This document shows, in pieces, positions 11,570 through 24,700 of a stretch of 64,000 nucleotides of DNA (position 1 is the first letter of the stretch; each line of letters opens with the position of its first letter). A program made the translations under genes and the position numbers. This DNA comes from Hyaloscypha bicolor E. Taxonomy: Eukaryota > Ascomycota > Leotiomycetes > Helotiales > Hyaloscyphaceae. The notes beneath the pieces are model-generated. The model had not been told where the DNA came from, searched no databases, and saw nothing but the letters and a program-made list of their open reading frames with translations. The stretch is from the NCBI RefSeq assembly GCF_002865645.1, contig NW_020194541.1:661181-725180 (forward strand), read 5' to 3'.

Positions 11570-12190
11570 TTATTTCTTATTTAATTCTTTTTCTTTTTCT
11601 TTTTCTTATTTATTTTGAATCGAGTTTAATTTCTTTATAATATGTTCATATAATTTATAATAAAAGAAATTCGAAAATAAGGTATAGATATAATATATAG
11701 ATACTAGTTTAGATACTAATAAGATACTAGATATCTAGTTTAGATACTAGATAAGATATAGATATCTCAGATATCTAGAGATATTAAGGTATTAAAGTAA
11801 ATATTTTGCTCTTAAATATTTTATCTATAATAAGAAATTTAGGAAGTAAAATATTATAATTCCGGGAGAATCTAAAGCTTAAAGAACTTGATTTAATAGT
11901 AAAATCGAAGTAGTAGTTAAAGAGCTTTAAGGATATATATAGGATATATATTCCGGAAAAAGAGTTCTATAAATACAGGTATTATATAAGTAGAAAAGAT
12001 AGTTTCTAAGAAAGTAGTCTTAGGACTAAAAGAAGTTAGTTTTAAAAAATAATAAAAATTAAATATTTAATTAATTAAATAACTAATTATTTATTTATTA
12101 GTAAAAGCTAATATTTTCTTTTTAAGTTATTAAATACTTTTTTGAAATTAATAAATAATTTTCTATTTTAATATATAAATAAACTTACTT
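11570..12190 (-). mobile_element. Truncated copy of the window's Ty1/copia family (5' leader part)
   Basis: The stretch around 11,690-12,120 matches, in reverse orientation, the leader of the full copia element at 22,140-22,540 and, in the same orientation, 50,800-51,250. Shared pieces include TTTAGGAAGTAAAATATTAT, AATTCCGGGAG and AAAATCGAAGTAGTAGTTAA, and the degenerate AGATATCT-type repeats at 11,695-11,780. No LTR is attached. It shows that at least three copies of this family existed here, which makes RIP expected. Confidence 0.7.
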
Positions 12191-12630
12191 ATTTTAAATT
12201 ATTAAATATTACGAAACCGGGTTTCTGGGCTTGGAAAGCAGGTAAAGTGGCTCTTAATCCGAGGATTCTAAACTAAGGAGAAAAGCTCTAAGTATAGGAG
12301 CTTTAGTATTCTAAATACTAGCCAGCCGCATGGGTTATTGCGGTCACGTGACGCTAAATTTACTAGTAAAGCAGTAAAGCATAACATTAAATACTTTTCT
12401 AATTAGTTAAATATTTCTTTAATTTATATTAGTTTATTAGTAATATATAATATATATAATATATTTAATATATAAATTACTATTTAAAAATAAGAATTAT
12501 AATATTATAATATTAATATATAATTCCTAAATTTATTAAATTTAATAAGAATTAGTTATTAATTAAATTATATATAAAAAGTAAAATTATATAATTATAT
12601 TTTATTTTTTATAATTATTTAATATTTTTT

Positions 12631-12934
12631 ATTTAGTTTTATTTAGGTTTATTTAGGTTTATTTAGTTTTATTTAGGTTTATTTAGGTTTATTTAGGTTT
12701 ATTTAGTTTTATTTAGGTTTATTTAGTTTTATTTAGTTTTATTTAGTTTTATTTAGTTTTATTTAGTTTTATTTAGTTTTATTTAGTTTTATTTAGTTTT
12801 ATTTAGTTTTATTTAGTTTTATTTAGTTTTATTTAGTTTATTTAGTTTTATTTAGTTTTATTTAGTTTTATTTAGTTTTATTTAGTTTTATTTAGTTTTA
12901 TTTAGTTTTATTTAGTTTTATTTAGTTTTATTTA
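12631..12934. repeat. 10-bp minisatellite (ATTTAGTTTT)n
   Basis: About 30 tandem copies of ATTTAGTTTT, with ATTTAGGTTT variants clustered in the first third and a single 9-bp unit near 12,831-12,839 that shifts the register. The GG variants are probably the older form, with C-to-T on the other strand giving the TT form. The repeat has no terminal position and is not a telomere array. Confidence 0.9.
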
Positions 12935-14483
12935 ATAATATTTATTAAATAAAAGTTATTAATATATAAATATTTCTATATATTTAATTAATAATTATAA
13001 TTTATTTTTATAAATTAAGCCCTAAATATTATATTTTTATTTAATTATATAATAGTTTTTTAGAAAAATTTTTATAAGTTTAATATATTTAATAAATTAT
13101 AATTTATTTAATTAAGCCTTTTATAGTATATTAAATAATTAGATTAGATTAGATTAATAGCTATTAATCTAACCTAATTAAAGAATTTTACTATTAATTA
13201 TATTCTAATTATAATCTAATTAGATTAATTAATAGAGTATATAATAGTATAAGGGCTAGTAGCCAAGCTAATACCAGATTAAGGTTTAGGTCTAGCCATA
13301 TTAAGAATATACTTTACTAAATTAGAACTAGATGCGGTCTGGTCTACTACTTATTAAATAAATAAATTATCTAGAATTCCCTTAATTTTTCTATACTTCT
13401 AATTCTCTTATAAATTATATTTATTATAAATAAAGTAATTAGAAATTAATCTCTATTAGTAATAAATACTTTAAAATTAATAGATTATTTCTAATTAGAA
13501 GAAATATTAAGAATTACTTAGAATTAAAAGTTTTTCTATATAAGAAGCTTATTTTCCTTAGTAATTTTTCTAGTATTAAACTTTAAAATATAATATTAAA
13601 CTAATTACTATATCTATTAAAAAGCTTTATATTATAAAGTTATTCTATTTTACTTAATATATTTGAAAATATTTTAGTAATCCTTAATTAAAACTAATTT
13701 AACTTAAAATTAAAACGATTTTATACTCGAATTATTTAAGGAATAATCTTTTCTTTTTTAATTTAAATACCTTAAAAGAATATTAGATCTCTCTTAAAAA
13801 GACCCCGAAGATATTCGAATATATACTATTAAATATTTAGTTTAAAGATATAGATAAGTAATTATTATAGTTCTATTTTAGATTTTAATTAATTTTATAT
13901 TAGGAAAATCTGGATTAAATAATAAATATATGGCTTTATAAGTAATTATTATATTTATTTTCGATATTTTTATAAGTTTATAAGTTTCTTAAGCTTAAAG
14001 ACTAATAAAATTAATAGTAAGTTAATTAATATTAGTCTTTAATTAATTTAACTAATATATATTTTAGATAAAAGCGAAATATTAAGCTAGTTCGGCTAAT
14101 CTAGTTAGCCTATTATAGCTTAGCTATTTAATAAATATACCGGTTAATATAAAGAAAGCTTTATTATTAATTATTTTAAAAGATTATTATTAAATTTTAT
14201 TATTTCTAATAATATATCTTTTAGAACTATTATTAGTCTAAGTTTTAAAAAGCTTTTAACTTATTTAAATTAGTAAATAATTTAATTAACCTTATTTAAA
14301 GCTTTAATACTAATATATAACTAGTTAAATATTACCTTTATATATTACGGTTCTTATAAGCAAATTAGAATTAAGCTATATTAAAAAAATCTTATTAATT
14401 TAAAAAGAGTTATTTAAGAATATAAAAACTCAAGAAATCTTTTCTATTACTTTAGATATTTAAATAATTATAAATTAAAAGGC

Positions 14484-16311
14484 TATTATATATACGGGTA
14501 CTAGAGAGCTTAGCTTTACTTACTTAGCGGCCTCTTTTATTTAGCTAGATCTAGAGGCTTTCTTTAGAGCTTCTTTCTTTTAATTAGATAACTACTTATA
14601 TAAATTACTATTTCTTACTATTTATAATAGTTATAAGCCCGGTATACTAGCTATATATCTCTATTAGTAATTAGTAAGTATTCTAGTAATTATAATTATT
14701 CTTATTATAGTTATAATTACTAAAAGAATATATTTTACCCGTTTTTCTTATTCTTTATTTCTTTCTTTAGAATAGTAGCTTTACTAGTCTCTAATATATA
14801 CCTTACTAATTATAGAAGCTTCCCTATATAGTATATAGAGCTTAAAATATATAGTACCTTATTAATTCCAATACTTTAGAAGCTCCTTACCTACTTTCTA
14901 TAGAACCCCCTTTACCTCTTATAATTAATTAAATAATTAAGTAATTAAATATCGAGCGAAATACTTTATTAGTAATATGGGATATGGATAGGAGGCCAGA
15001 AGCAGAGAAGGAAGCATGACTAAGAGCTCTATATCTAGCTTATTTTAATAATATTAAGAAGGAATACTTATTTAGGCTCAAGAAATATACTATTAAGTAA
15101 TTGAATTAGTTAATATAAAGCTCTCGGTATTAGAATATCTGGGATTAGGTATTATATATAATAGAACCTGCTCTACTCATACTATATCTTAAGTTACTTA
15201 TTTCCTAGTAAAGGCTCTTTTTTTAGAATATTATACGAGCTCTTTATAATAAATTCCAGCTATTAGAGAATAATATATGGGAATAAGTAAGGGAGGATTA
15301 TAACAGAATTCTGGACTATAATAGAATAGGTACAGAATCTCCTAAAACCTGGATTAATAATTAGTACCAAGCTCTTATATAAGCTCAAACCTACCGAGTT
15401 ACAGAAGTTAAAGAATTTCTAGTAATTAAGGATTTTCTTCAAGTAATAGTAGCTAAGTTTATATCTATTTGGGGAGTATAGTAATTCGCTTTAGTAATTG
15501 AGGCTAATATACTTAGAAAGCCCGTTCGTATACTCAAGTAATACGGAAGGATCTTTGAGGCCCTAATTTAGTAAAACGAATACTCTTTACTTGGGATCTT
15601 TGCTTTTCTTACTAGATAATCTAATTTGCAAGGCCACTCGTATTCTTATAAGAAAACAAAAGCGGAAAGGCATTCGTAAAAGCCCGTTAATTACTCTATT
15701 CTAGAGCTTATAACTACTAGTTCCTATACTAGGAAACTTGATTCATAGCCTATAGACGAGTAATTAAAGGCCATATAAGAATATCTTATAGTAAAGAGAT
15801 ATGAGAAGCTATATAAATAGCTTGAGAAGAAGGGTTAGATAAAGAAGGAAATAAAGCTACTAGAGTATTTTAAATACTAGTAGTATATATAATATGATTT
15901 CCTGGCTTTGGGCTTGCGGAGCCGTCCGGGGCTAGAGCTAGGCTTTTTTGGGAACTAAATATACTACCAGAGATATCTGGAGACGCTTTGCTTCCTACCC
16001 CTTTTAGTTCTATTAGCTTAATATAAGGCATTAGGGAATAATGGTTTCTTAGCTCTTAATTAAGGAAAATAGACTATATATATACTTCTTTTTGCTTTAC
16101 TAGGGGTACTTTATAAAAGTACTTTACTAGCTATTTCTTTTATAATTAGAAGCTTCTAGAGGATATATTATATATACGAGTATTAGAGAGCTTAGCTTTG
16201 CTTACTTAGCGGCCCCTTTTATTTAGCTAGATCCAGAGGCTTTCTTTAGAGCTTCTTTCTTTTAATTAGATAATTATTTATATAAATTACTATTTCTTAC
16301 TATTTATAATA
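14484..16311 (+). mobile_element. Short non-autonomous LTR element (TRIM-like) nested in the hAT
   Basis: Two 146-bp direct repeats (14,484-14,629 and 16,166-16,311), both starting TATTATATATACG and ending CTATTTATAATA, are flanked by the 5-bp duplication AAGGC (14,479-14,483 and 16,312-16,316). The termini would be TGTTA...TAACA before RIP. The 1.5-kb interior translates to a broken Gln/Arg-rich protein with no reverse transcriptase motif that I can find, so it was probably mobilised in trans. Orientation is taken from the interior reading and is weak. Confidence 0.8.
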
Positions 16312-17815
16312 AAGGCCTTTCTTAGTATTATTATATAAGTTATTAATTAAATTTCTTTTAAAAATATATTAATTATATTTAAAATTATTAATAATAAACT
16401 AACTTATAATTAGTATTATTTGAGATAATACTAGTTTAAATAATACCTTATTAAAGGCTTTTTTAAAGTATTATAATAAGAAAGATATTAAATTTCAAAG
16501 AGATATTTCCTATATAACTTATATTTTAAATTTAATAATTTAAGATATTTTAAAAGCTCTTATTAAAAACAATTATAATATCTTTTATTTTACGGACTTA
16601 TTTAAATAAGAAATAGAAGAACTCGAAAATAAAGAAGAAAAAAGAAAAAGAAAAAAGAAAAAGAAAAAAAAACAAGTAATAAATAAGTTTCTTATATAAT
16701 ATATATGAAATTTATTAATAAGTTATAGATTTATCTATTTAGAAAAAAATTAGAAAAACTATTATAGGTTTTAAATATAACTAGGAAAATAGACGGCTAT
16801 TAAAAGCTTAAATAAAAGCTTTTAATATAGAAAATACTCGATTTTCTTAATTTAGTAAATAATTAATTATTTAATTATTTAATTATTAATTATTAATAAT
16901 ACTAATTATAATAAATTATAAAACTAGGTGATTTTTAATTTATTATATATTAAAGAACTTTTTATATATATATAAAGCTTTTAAAGTAATTATTAATAGC
17001 TCTAATTTAAAGGCTTTTAAAAATAAAAATCTAGTTTTAACTAATATTGAAATTATATATTTAAATAATATTTTAAATACAATTTCAATATTTATTAAAG
17101 CTATAACTAGCTATAAGCCGAAAACTACTTTATTATTTATTATATTATACCTGAAATATATAAAATATATAATAATTTTAAGAATTTTAAAAAGGAATTT
17201 AAAATAAGTCTTTTTTAAAATTCTTCTTATATTATTAATAATATTATACTAACTTTTAATAGAATAAAACATTTATAGATATTATTAATAAGGGTATAGC
17301 TAAGCTTTAAAAATATTATCCTAAAACAGGTATTTTAGATAATAAAAATAAGACTTTATATTTAGCTTTTATTTTTAATTCTGAATTAAATAAAAAGAAT
17401 TAAATAATATTAGCTTATTTAGAGATATGTCTTTAGATATATATAATAGATTAAAGGCTAATTATAATATATAAGTAATTTCTTTTATTACTTTTTAATA
17501 AATTAATAATTAACTAATTTTATTTAGATATAAATATAATTATAATTTATTTTAAGCTAGATCTAATTCCTCGAATATTAATATAGCCGATTCCAATTTT
17601 AATAAAAACGATATATATATTACTAATAAGTTCTCTAATATAGAAAACGAATTAGTAACTTATTTAGAGAAAAAGAAAGAAAATAAAAAAATAAATAAAA
17701 TTTACTTAAATTCTATTAAATAATTCCCCGATATTTCTTTAATATTTTTTAATATATAAGTACTAAAATATACATATAAATTAGGCTATTAGATTATTAG
17801 AAGTCTAATATTACT

Positions 17816-17960
17816 AGATTTCCTATTTTGGCTTTAATAGCTAGGAAATATTTAGGAATTCCGGTTTTCTTAATAGCTAGTAAGAGGTTTTTTTCTTAAA
17901 AGGCTTTTATTATATCTAAATTATATAATAGTTTTAATAAGAGTATCTTTAATAAAAGTA
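17816..17960 (+). pseudogene. hAT transposase C-terminal dimerisation domain remnant
   Basis: Reading frame FPILALIARKYLGIPVF, ASKRFFSQKAFIISKLYNSF, matching the conserved end of hAT transposases (YPxLSxMARDxLxIP, then the ERxFS region). The Glu of ERxFS reads Lys, a G-to-A change. This is the most legible part of the coding region; the upstream catalytic part is too eroded to place, and part of it is separated by the nested LTR element. Confidence 0.75.
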
Positions 17961-18399
17961 TCTTTAATAAAAGTATCTTTAATAAAAGTATATTTAAAAA
18001 TAAATTAAAAGAAGTAAAAAAGAAAAAGAAAAGAAATCAAGTTATAGAAAAGAATAATTAATTTATTATTATAGAAAGAAAATAGTTAGTTAGTTTTTAG
18101 CTTAATTTAGTTTTTTTTATTATATTATTATTATTAAATTATAAGGTTATTTAATAATTATTAATAAAAATAAAGATAAAAATAAATAAAATCAAGAAAT
18201 TTATTTATTATAAAATTAATTTTTAATTAATTAAATTAATTAAAATCTAATTAATATAATTAATATCTAATTAATATAATTAATATCTAATTAATATAAT
18301 TAATATCTAATTAATATAATTAATACTATTAATCTTTTAATATACTAGCCTTTTATATATTAATTATTTTAACTAGATTTTTATTTCTTTTACTTTTAA

Positions 18400-19718
18400 A
18401 GCTATATATACTTCTTTATTTTTAATAAAAATAATTTTTAAATTAAGTGAAATTAGTTTAGTTTTTCTAAAGAAATTTCGTATAATTATATAGGTATTAA
18501 AAACTTTATAAAAAATGCCTTTTTATTTATAGTTTCTATTTTTATAAAAGTCTTCTAATATAATTTAACTTGAAACTAGTATTTTAAAGCCTAAAAATAG
18601 TTATATTAAATAACTAAAAGAAATATATTATATATATATAAAGTTTATAAAATTAAATATAATTTATTTAGTAATAATCGAGAAAATCGCAATATAAATA
18701 AAAATTATATTTATTAAAAATAAGAATATAATATTAGCTAAAACTAAGAAATAAATATAAATAATTCAAATATTTAATATAATAAAGAATTAAGTTATAA
18801 TTAGAAAAGTAATAATAAAGAATATAACGAATATAAAGAATATAGAGAATATAAAGAATATAAAGAATATAAAGAATATAAAGAATATATTATTATTAAA
18901 TTAGTTCTTAAAATATTTATATAATTTTTTAAAAATTATTATTATAAGAACTTTTATATTATTATAATTAATTATAGTAATTATAATAATAAGCTCTTAA
19001 TTACTTGAATTAGTATTATAAATAACTTTATAATTAAAAGAAATATAAATTTAATTTCTAGTAATTACTCTAATTTAAAAGCTACTTTTATTAAAGTTTA
19101 ATATATTATATAAACTTTATATTTCTTTAAAATATAATTAAACTCTCGAAAATAACCTTATATATTCTTTATAATATATATTACTAATTGTTTTATAAAT
19201 AAAAGCTTTTCTTTAATAGATTTGAGTTATTTAGCTTATTAAGTTATTTATTACTTTATTTAATATATAGAAACCGAGAAATTAGATTCTTTAGTTATTT
19301 AAAAAACCAGCCTTTTTATTGCTTCCCGGATCGCCTTTATATTCACACTATAGCCAGAGTATTATAGCATAAAAATATACTTTTTAAGGGTTTCGTCTTT
19401 GGGTTCAGAGAGCTTTTTATTAGTTCTACCTCTCGTATAACTCGCAGGATGGCCACGCCGGCAGGCTACTAATCGATTACAGGGGGCCCCAAACTGGATT
19501 ACAGCCTTTATTCCTTTAAGGCGAGAGTCTTCGTTTATTGCTATAGAGGCCTTAGCCATGCGCTCTTTAATATCTCTCGATTTGGGTGGCATTTTGGTAA
19601 GTGAAAGTGAATAGTGAGGTGAAAATTTGCATATTAGTATGCTTTGCGCATTAGTGGCCCTTACCTAGTAAGCATTACTAAGCGAGACTAGCTAAGAAGG
19701 GCCGAATAATTATCACGT
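18400..19718 (-). pseudogene. pogo/Fot1-type transposase remnant with one terminus
   Basis: Minus-strand ATG at 19,592 opens MPPKSRDIKERMAKASIAIN, then RGRTNKKLSEPKDETLKKYI and, after a stop, YSGYSVNIKAIREAIKRL. This is the HTH-psq/CENP-B-like DNA-binding N-terminus of fungal pogo transposases. It continues, increasingly eroded, through LKSIKEKLLFIK and GYFREFNYILKKY to about 18,900. The first 76 codons are unusually free of RIP stops. The outer end at 19,718 reads ACGTGATAATTATTCGGC when reversed, in keeping with ACGT-type pogo TIRs. The other terminus was not found and the DDE core is not legible. A 9-bp repeat (AATATAAAG, about 18,826-18,892) lies in the eroded part. Confidence 0.65.
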
Positions 19719-19800
19719 TGCCCATATCCCGTTGCCCATGTCTCGTGCCCAGAGTCCCGTGACTACGCACGTGACTCCCGAAGGAATAGCTATACTAATA
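19719..19800 (-). mobile_element. Partial copia LTR (start of LTR) beside the pogo terminus
   Basis: Reversed, 19,800 downward reads TATTAGTATAGCTATTCC then GGGAGTCACGTGCGTAGTCA, the same start as the four complete LTRs of the copia family in this window. It stops at the pogo element end, so the pogo element probably inserted into this LTR. The LTR remainder was not found on the far side. Confidence 0.65.
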
Positions 19801-21761
19801 GGTATTATTACTAAAATACTTATATTTATATAAGCTATTTGGCTTATTAATAAATAAATTCTAGCTCGCATTATCTTTTAATTTAATTTAATTATTAAAA
19901 ACTTTAAAACGCCTAATTTTAATTTTAAATTAAATTAAATCTTATATAATATTTACTAATATTAAATTTGCTTGAACTAAAATAATAGGCAGAAATAATA
20001 AAATAATTAGCCGAAATTTAAATAAAAAAAATAGAAACTATTCTAAAAAATTAATCTTAAATTAATATAATTTAGTTTTAGATTATATTAAATTAAGTAA
20101 GCTTTTTTTAACTAAGGCCCAAATAACTTTCTTTTTATAATTAATATTATTATTTCAAAATTAGTTAATAATTACTTATTAAACCCGACTTATAAAGAAA
20201 TTAATATAGCCGGAAATAAGTTTAAAAAAGTTATTAATTAATATATTTAAAAACTTATAAATATAAAAGCTAATAAAAATATAAATATAAATATTAAAAT
20301 TTTTATTAATAATTAATACTTTAAAGCCTACGATTTTTAATATTAAGAACTCTAATAAACTTGAATTTATAATATTAAAAGAAGTTTTTGAATTTATTAA
20401 TTATATTTTATAAAATATTTTAAAAGAAATTAAAGAATATTTTATTAATTTTATTATTAATAATTATAATTAAATTAAGACCTGTATTATTTATAAAGTT
20501 ATAATTAAAGAGCTTATTAATTTATAAGCTAAAAGCAAAAACATAAATATTATTATTATATTAAATTAAAAATATCTTTTTTAATCTAGCTTAAAATCAA
20601 ATTTTATTAAATCTAACTTCTAAAATCTTAATAAATATATTTGTATTTATAACTTTTTAAAGTATTTCAAATAATGTTTTATATATAAAGATCTTTATTT
20701 TCTTTAAGTTCTAATAAATAAATAAGTTAAACTCTTTTTAATTCTAATTATATTTATTAAAATAGCTTATATATTTTATAATTAAAAATATATAAAATGC
20801 TTAAAACCTAAAATAAAAAACAAAAATAAAAAAAAGTAAATTCTAAAAACTTTTTAAAAAGTTTAATATAATTATTATAATATTTCGAGTTTTTATATTA
20901 AAAAGAAATATAAATTATTTAAGAAAATAATTTAAAATACTTTTTTATAAAAATAAATTAGTTTTAATTTCTAGAAATATATAAATAATTATATAAATAT
21001 TTATATTTATAATATTATTTTTATAATTAACTAAATAATAAATATAGTCTTTTTATATAATTCTATTAATTGGAAATTTCTTATATATATATATATTATA
21101 TAATTTATATTTTTTGAAATATAATTTATTTAATTATTTTTATTTTTATTTTTATTTAATAATAATATATACTTAGTAGTTTATTTAAATATTATTTAAT
21201 AAATTTAAGCTAATATTTCTTATTTTTTTTTTAAAGATATTAATTTTATTATATTTAAAAGTAATTCTAAATATTATTATATAAAATTTTTTTTTTGCTT
21301 CTAAAATAAAACTAATATATTAATTAAAACTAAATATAATTATTTCTTTTCTAATTTTCTTAAATTTGGCTTAGAAAAAATATTAATAAAAAATTAAAAT
21401 AAATTAATAAATAAAAAGGCTTTAAATAGCTTTTAAATAATATTACTTTTATTAAATAAAAAGTTCTAAATATATTTATATTTATATCTTTTTATAAAAA
21501 TAAGCTAAAAAATAATTTTTATTTAATTTTTATAAATCTTATAACTTCTTATAATAATAATAAGATTTTAAAAAATGAAATTTCTTAAAATAACTTTTCT
21601 TTTTAAATTATATAGCTTTAAAATCCCGAAATTCTTTATTAATAAAAAGCTTCTTAAATTAAATATATTATTAAATTATTTTATATTATAATTAGTTTTA
21701 TTAAATTAAGTTTTATAAATAAAATGCTATTAAATTATTTTATATAAACTAATTATATTAT

Positions 21762-24700
21762 TATTAGTATAGCTATTTCTTTGGGAGTCACGTGTATAGT
21801 TACGGGATACGGGATACGGGATATAAGTAATAAGATATAGGTAATAAAATATAAGATACGGGATATAGTTATATAATCTTATATCCTATTAGTAACTTAA
21901 CTAGTAAACTAGATCTCTTTAGGCTTAGTAAATTTAGGAATTATATATTAATACTATAATACTATAATTCTTATTTCTGGATAATAATAACTTTACTAAT
22001 TATATATAAATAGTATTCTATAACTTATATAATAGTATTATATATTACTAATAAACTAATACTAATTAGTTAGTACTTATAGATTAGAGGAAGACCTAGC
22101 TAGTCGGAAAAGTATTTAGTAGCCTAAGACAAGTAGTTTATTTCTAGTTAAAGGAGGAAATTACTATTAACTCCGGAAAAGTATTTAGTAGCCTAAAAAA
22201 AAAATACTAGCTTTTGCTAATTAATAAGTAATTAGCTATTTAACTATTTATCTATTTATTTAACTTCTACTATTCTTTAAAACTAACTTCTTTTAGCCCT
22301 AAGACTACTTTCTTAGAAATTATTTTTTCTACTTATATAATACCTGTATTTATAGGACCCTCTCTCTAGAATATATGTCCTATATATACTCTTAAAGCTC
22401 TTTAATTATTATTTTAATTTTATTATTAAATCGAGTCCTTTAAGCTTTAGATCCTTCCGGAATTATAATATTTTACTTCCTAAATTTCTTATTATAGACG
22501 AAATATTTAAGAGCAAAATATTTACTTTAATATCCTATTAGGCATCTGATATCTGAACCAGGTATCTAGTATCTTAATTACTAGACATCTGATATCTTAA
22601 TTAGGTATCTGAACTAGATATCTGGTATCTGAACTAGGTATCTAGTATCTGAACTAGATATCTGGTATCTAAACCAGATATCTAAACCAGATATCTGGAT
22701 ATCTTTATTACTAAATTCTTTTTATAAACCTATTACGAACTACCTTACCTTTAAATACCTCTTATTACGAATCATATATATATACTAGAAAGAGACTAAA
22801 CTTGGTTTAGTATAAATAATAAAAAAGAAAAGAAATTAATTAAGAAATAAGAAAATGGAATTAATACTAATAATATTATAAAAGCAGATCTTTAGGAATA
22901 TCTAAATATTAAACTATATTAGTATATCTTATATAGAACTTCTAATAAGAACTTATAAGATTTATTTAAGAATAACTTTAAGAACTTTAGTAATATAATC
23001 TTTAGTTAATATAGTTATACTAAATTATAAATTCTTTAAAAATACCTTTAGTATAATAATATTTATATTAAATAGAATTATATATATCTTACTATAATAT
23101 AGTTTCGATTTAATATTATTTAGGAAAAAATAATATATATTTAATATAAAGCTAATATTATTAAAAATAGCCTAATTAGAATAAATCTTCTAAAGAAACC
23201 TATTATATTAGTTTATCTTATTCTAGAGAGAACTAGATAGAAGAGAACTAAGTATTTTCGGTTAACTAGCTAGTTAAATTAAGGTATTTATTTACTTTCT
23301 CCGGATTAAGGCTATCTATTACTTTTATCTTTATTACTATTACTAGATCTGCTATATTTAAAGGACACCTAGTCAATTCCTACTATTACTACTAGGAAGC
23401 TTATTAGGGAAGTAGTAAAGATATATACTAAGATATAAAAGTATAATAAAACTAATAGTAATTTCGACTAAAAACTTACTATTTTCCTAAATATTTACTA
23501 ATATATAGAGTTTCCAGAAAAGGCATTAGTAAGAGCTTTTCCTACTATATTAAAAGAACTAGTATAAGACTACTTCTATAATAACTAGCTCTCTTAATAT
23601 ATATATAAAGAAGCTTATATAAATATTTATAGTTTCTTTAAAGGTCCCGGTTACTATTATTAAAATCTAGATAAATAAAATACTATTACCTTAGTAACTA
23701 TAATAGTAAAAGATCCTAAAAAGATAATATTTAAGCTTGTTCAAATACTAATTAATAACTTATATAAATTATAATATGGCTTTATTTCTATTTTATAAAC
23801 TACCGAATTCCTATATAATAAGATTATTACCTCTTATTAAGGCTTACTAGTATACTAATATATAGTCTCGGACTCTTTTAATAATCTCGGCTAGCTTATT
23901 AATAAGCTCTAATTATCTATTACTACTTATAAGAAGAAATAATAAATTAATACCCAGATTTTTTTTACTAATTAAAAATATTATTCTTAAAATTCTCTAA
24001 ATTACTATTTGTTTAGAAATTATTAATATGGATCTAGCCATAACTTCGGAACTTATAATAACTATTTCAAGCCTCGTAATTATAATAATTATACTTCGAA
24101 GTCATGTTTTATATATAAGAGACCCGAATACTACTTATAAAAATATATATTAGAAAAATAAGAAGCCAAGAAAGCTTAATTTAAGAATAGAAATATTTAC
24201 TAATTTAGATCCCGAAATACCTATAACTTTAATAAATACTTTAGTAGTACTTATATATAGTATATAATTAAATTTGAAGGAAAAGAGAATAATGAGAATA
24301 ATAAGAATAAACTAGTAAGTAATGCTTTTAAAGCCTTACTAGCGGAAATAGATAAAAGAAAGAAATATTATTCTAATTCCTATTTTATTTCTATTAAGAG
24401 CTTTCTAGCTACTTCTATAATTTCTGCTTTTACTATTTCTATAACTAATATTCTTATAGATAATCTTATATTTCTTTTCCTTATATATTAGATAATAGGC
24501 GAAAACTATACCTTAAAACCGATTAAATAAATAGAAGATATCTAGATATTTATAATTAATAATATATTAAGATATAATACTTATTATTTTTATAGAATTA
24601 TAATTAATACTAGAGCCTCTAGATTCTTAATTACTAGTTTTAACTAATTCCAAGCTTTATAGTAGACTAATAATAGTATTAAACTTAATAAAACTACTAA

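Larger units (their letters stand above)
13124..18347 (+). mobile_element. hAT-family DNA transposon, RIP-degraded, with nested LTR element
   Basis: Both ends show the inverted motif TAGTATATTAAA, and the flanks carry the same 8 bp, GCCTTTTA (13,116-13,123 and 18,348-18,355), the target length expected of hAT elements. Near the right end, plus-strand translation at about 17,816-17,960 reads FPILALIARKYLGIPVF and ASKRFFSQKAFII, the hAT C-terminal dimerisation domain. It is followed by a fourfold 15-bp repeat (about 17,941-17,995). Four copies of a 20-bp unit (ATCTAATTAATATAATTAAT, about 18,245-18,325) sit just inside the right TIR. Total 5,224 bp, of which 1,833 bp are the nested element plus its duplicated target. 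Stops throughout; dead. Confidence 0.88.

Noticed and set aside
12631..12934. TTTAGG-like repeats as a possible internal telomere sequence
   Set aside because: The unit is a 10-mer ATTTAG[G/T]TTT, not a 6-mer TTAGGG, and there is no run of G's; an ordinary minisatellite explains it.
18245..18325. CRISPR-like direct repeats
   Set aside because: The 20-bp units are head-to-tail without spacers and sit inside a eukaryotic hAT element end.
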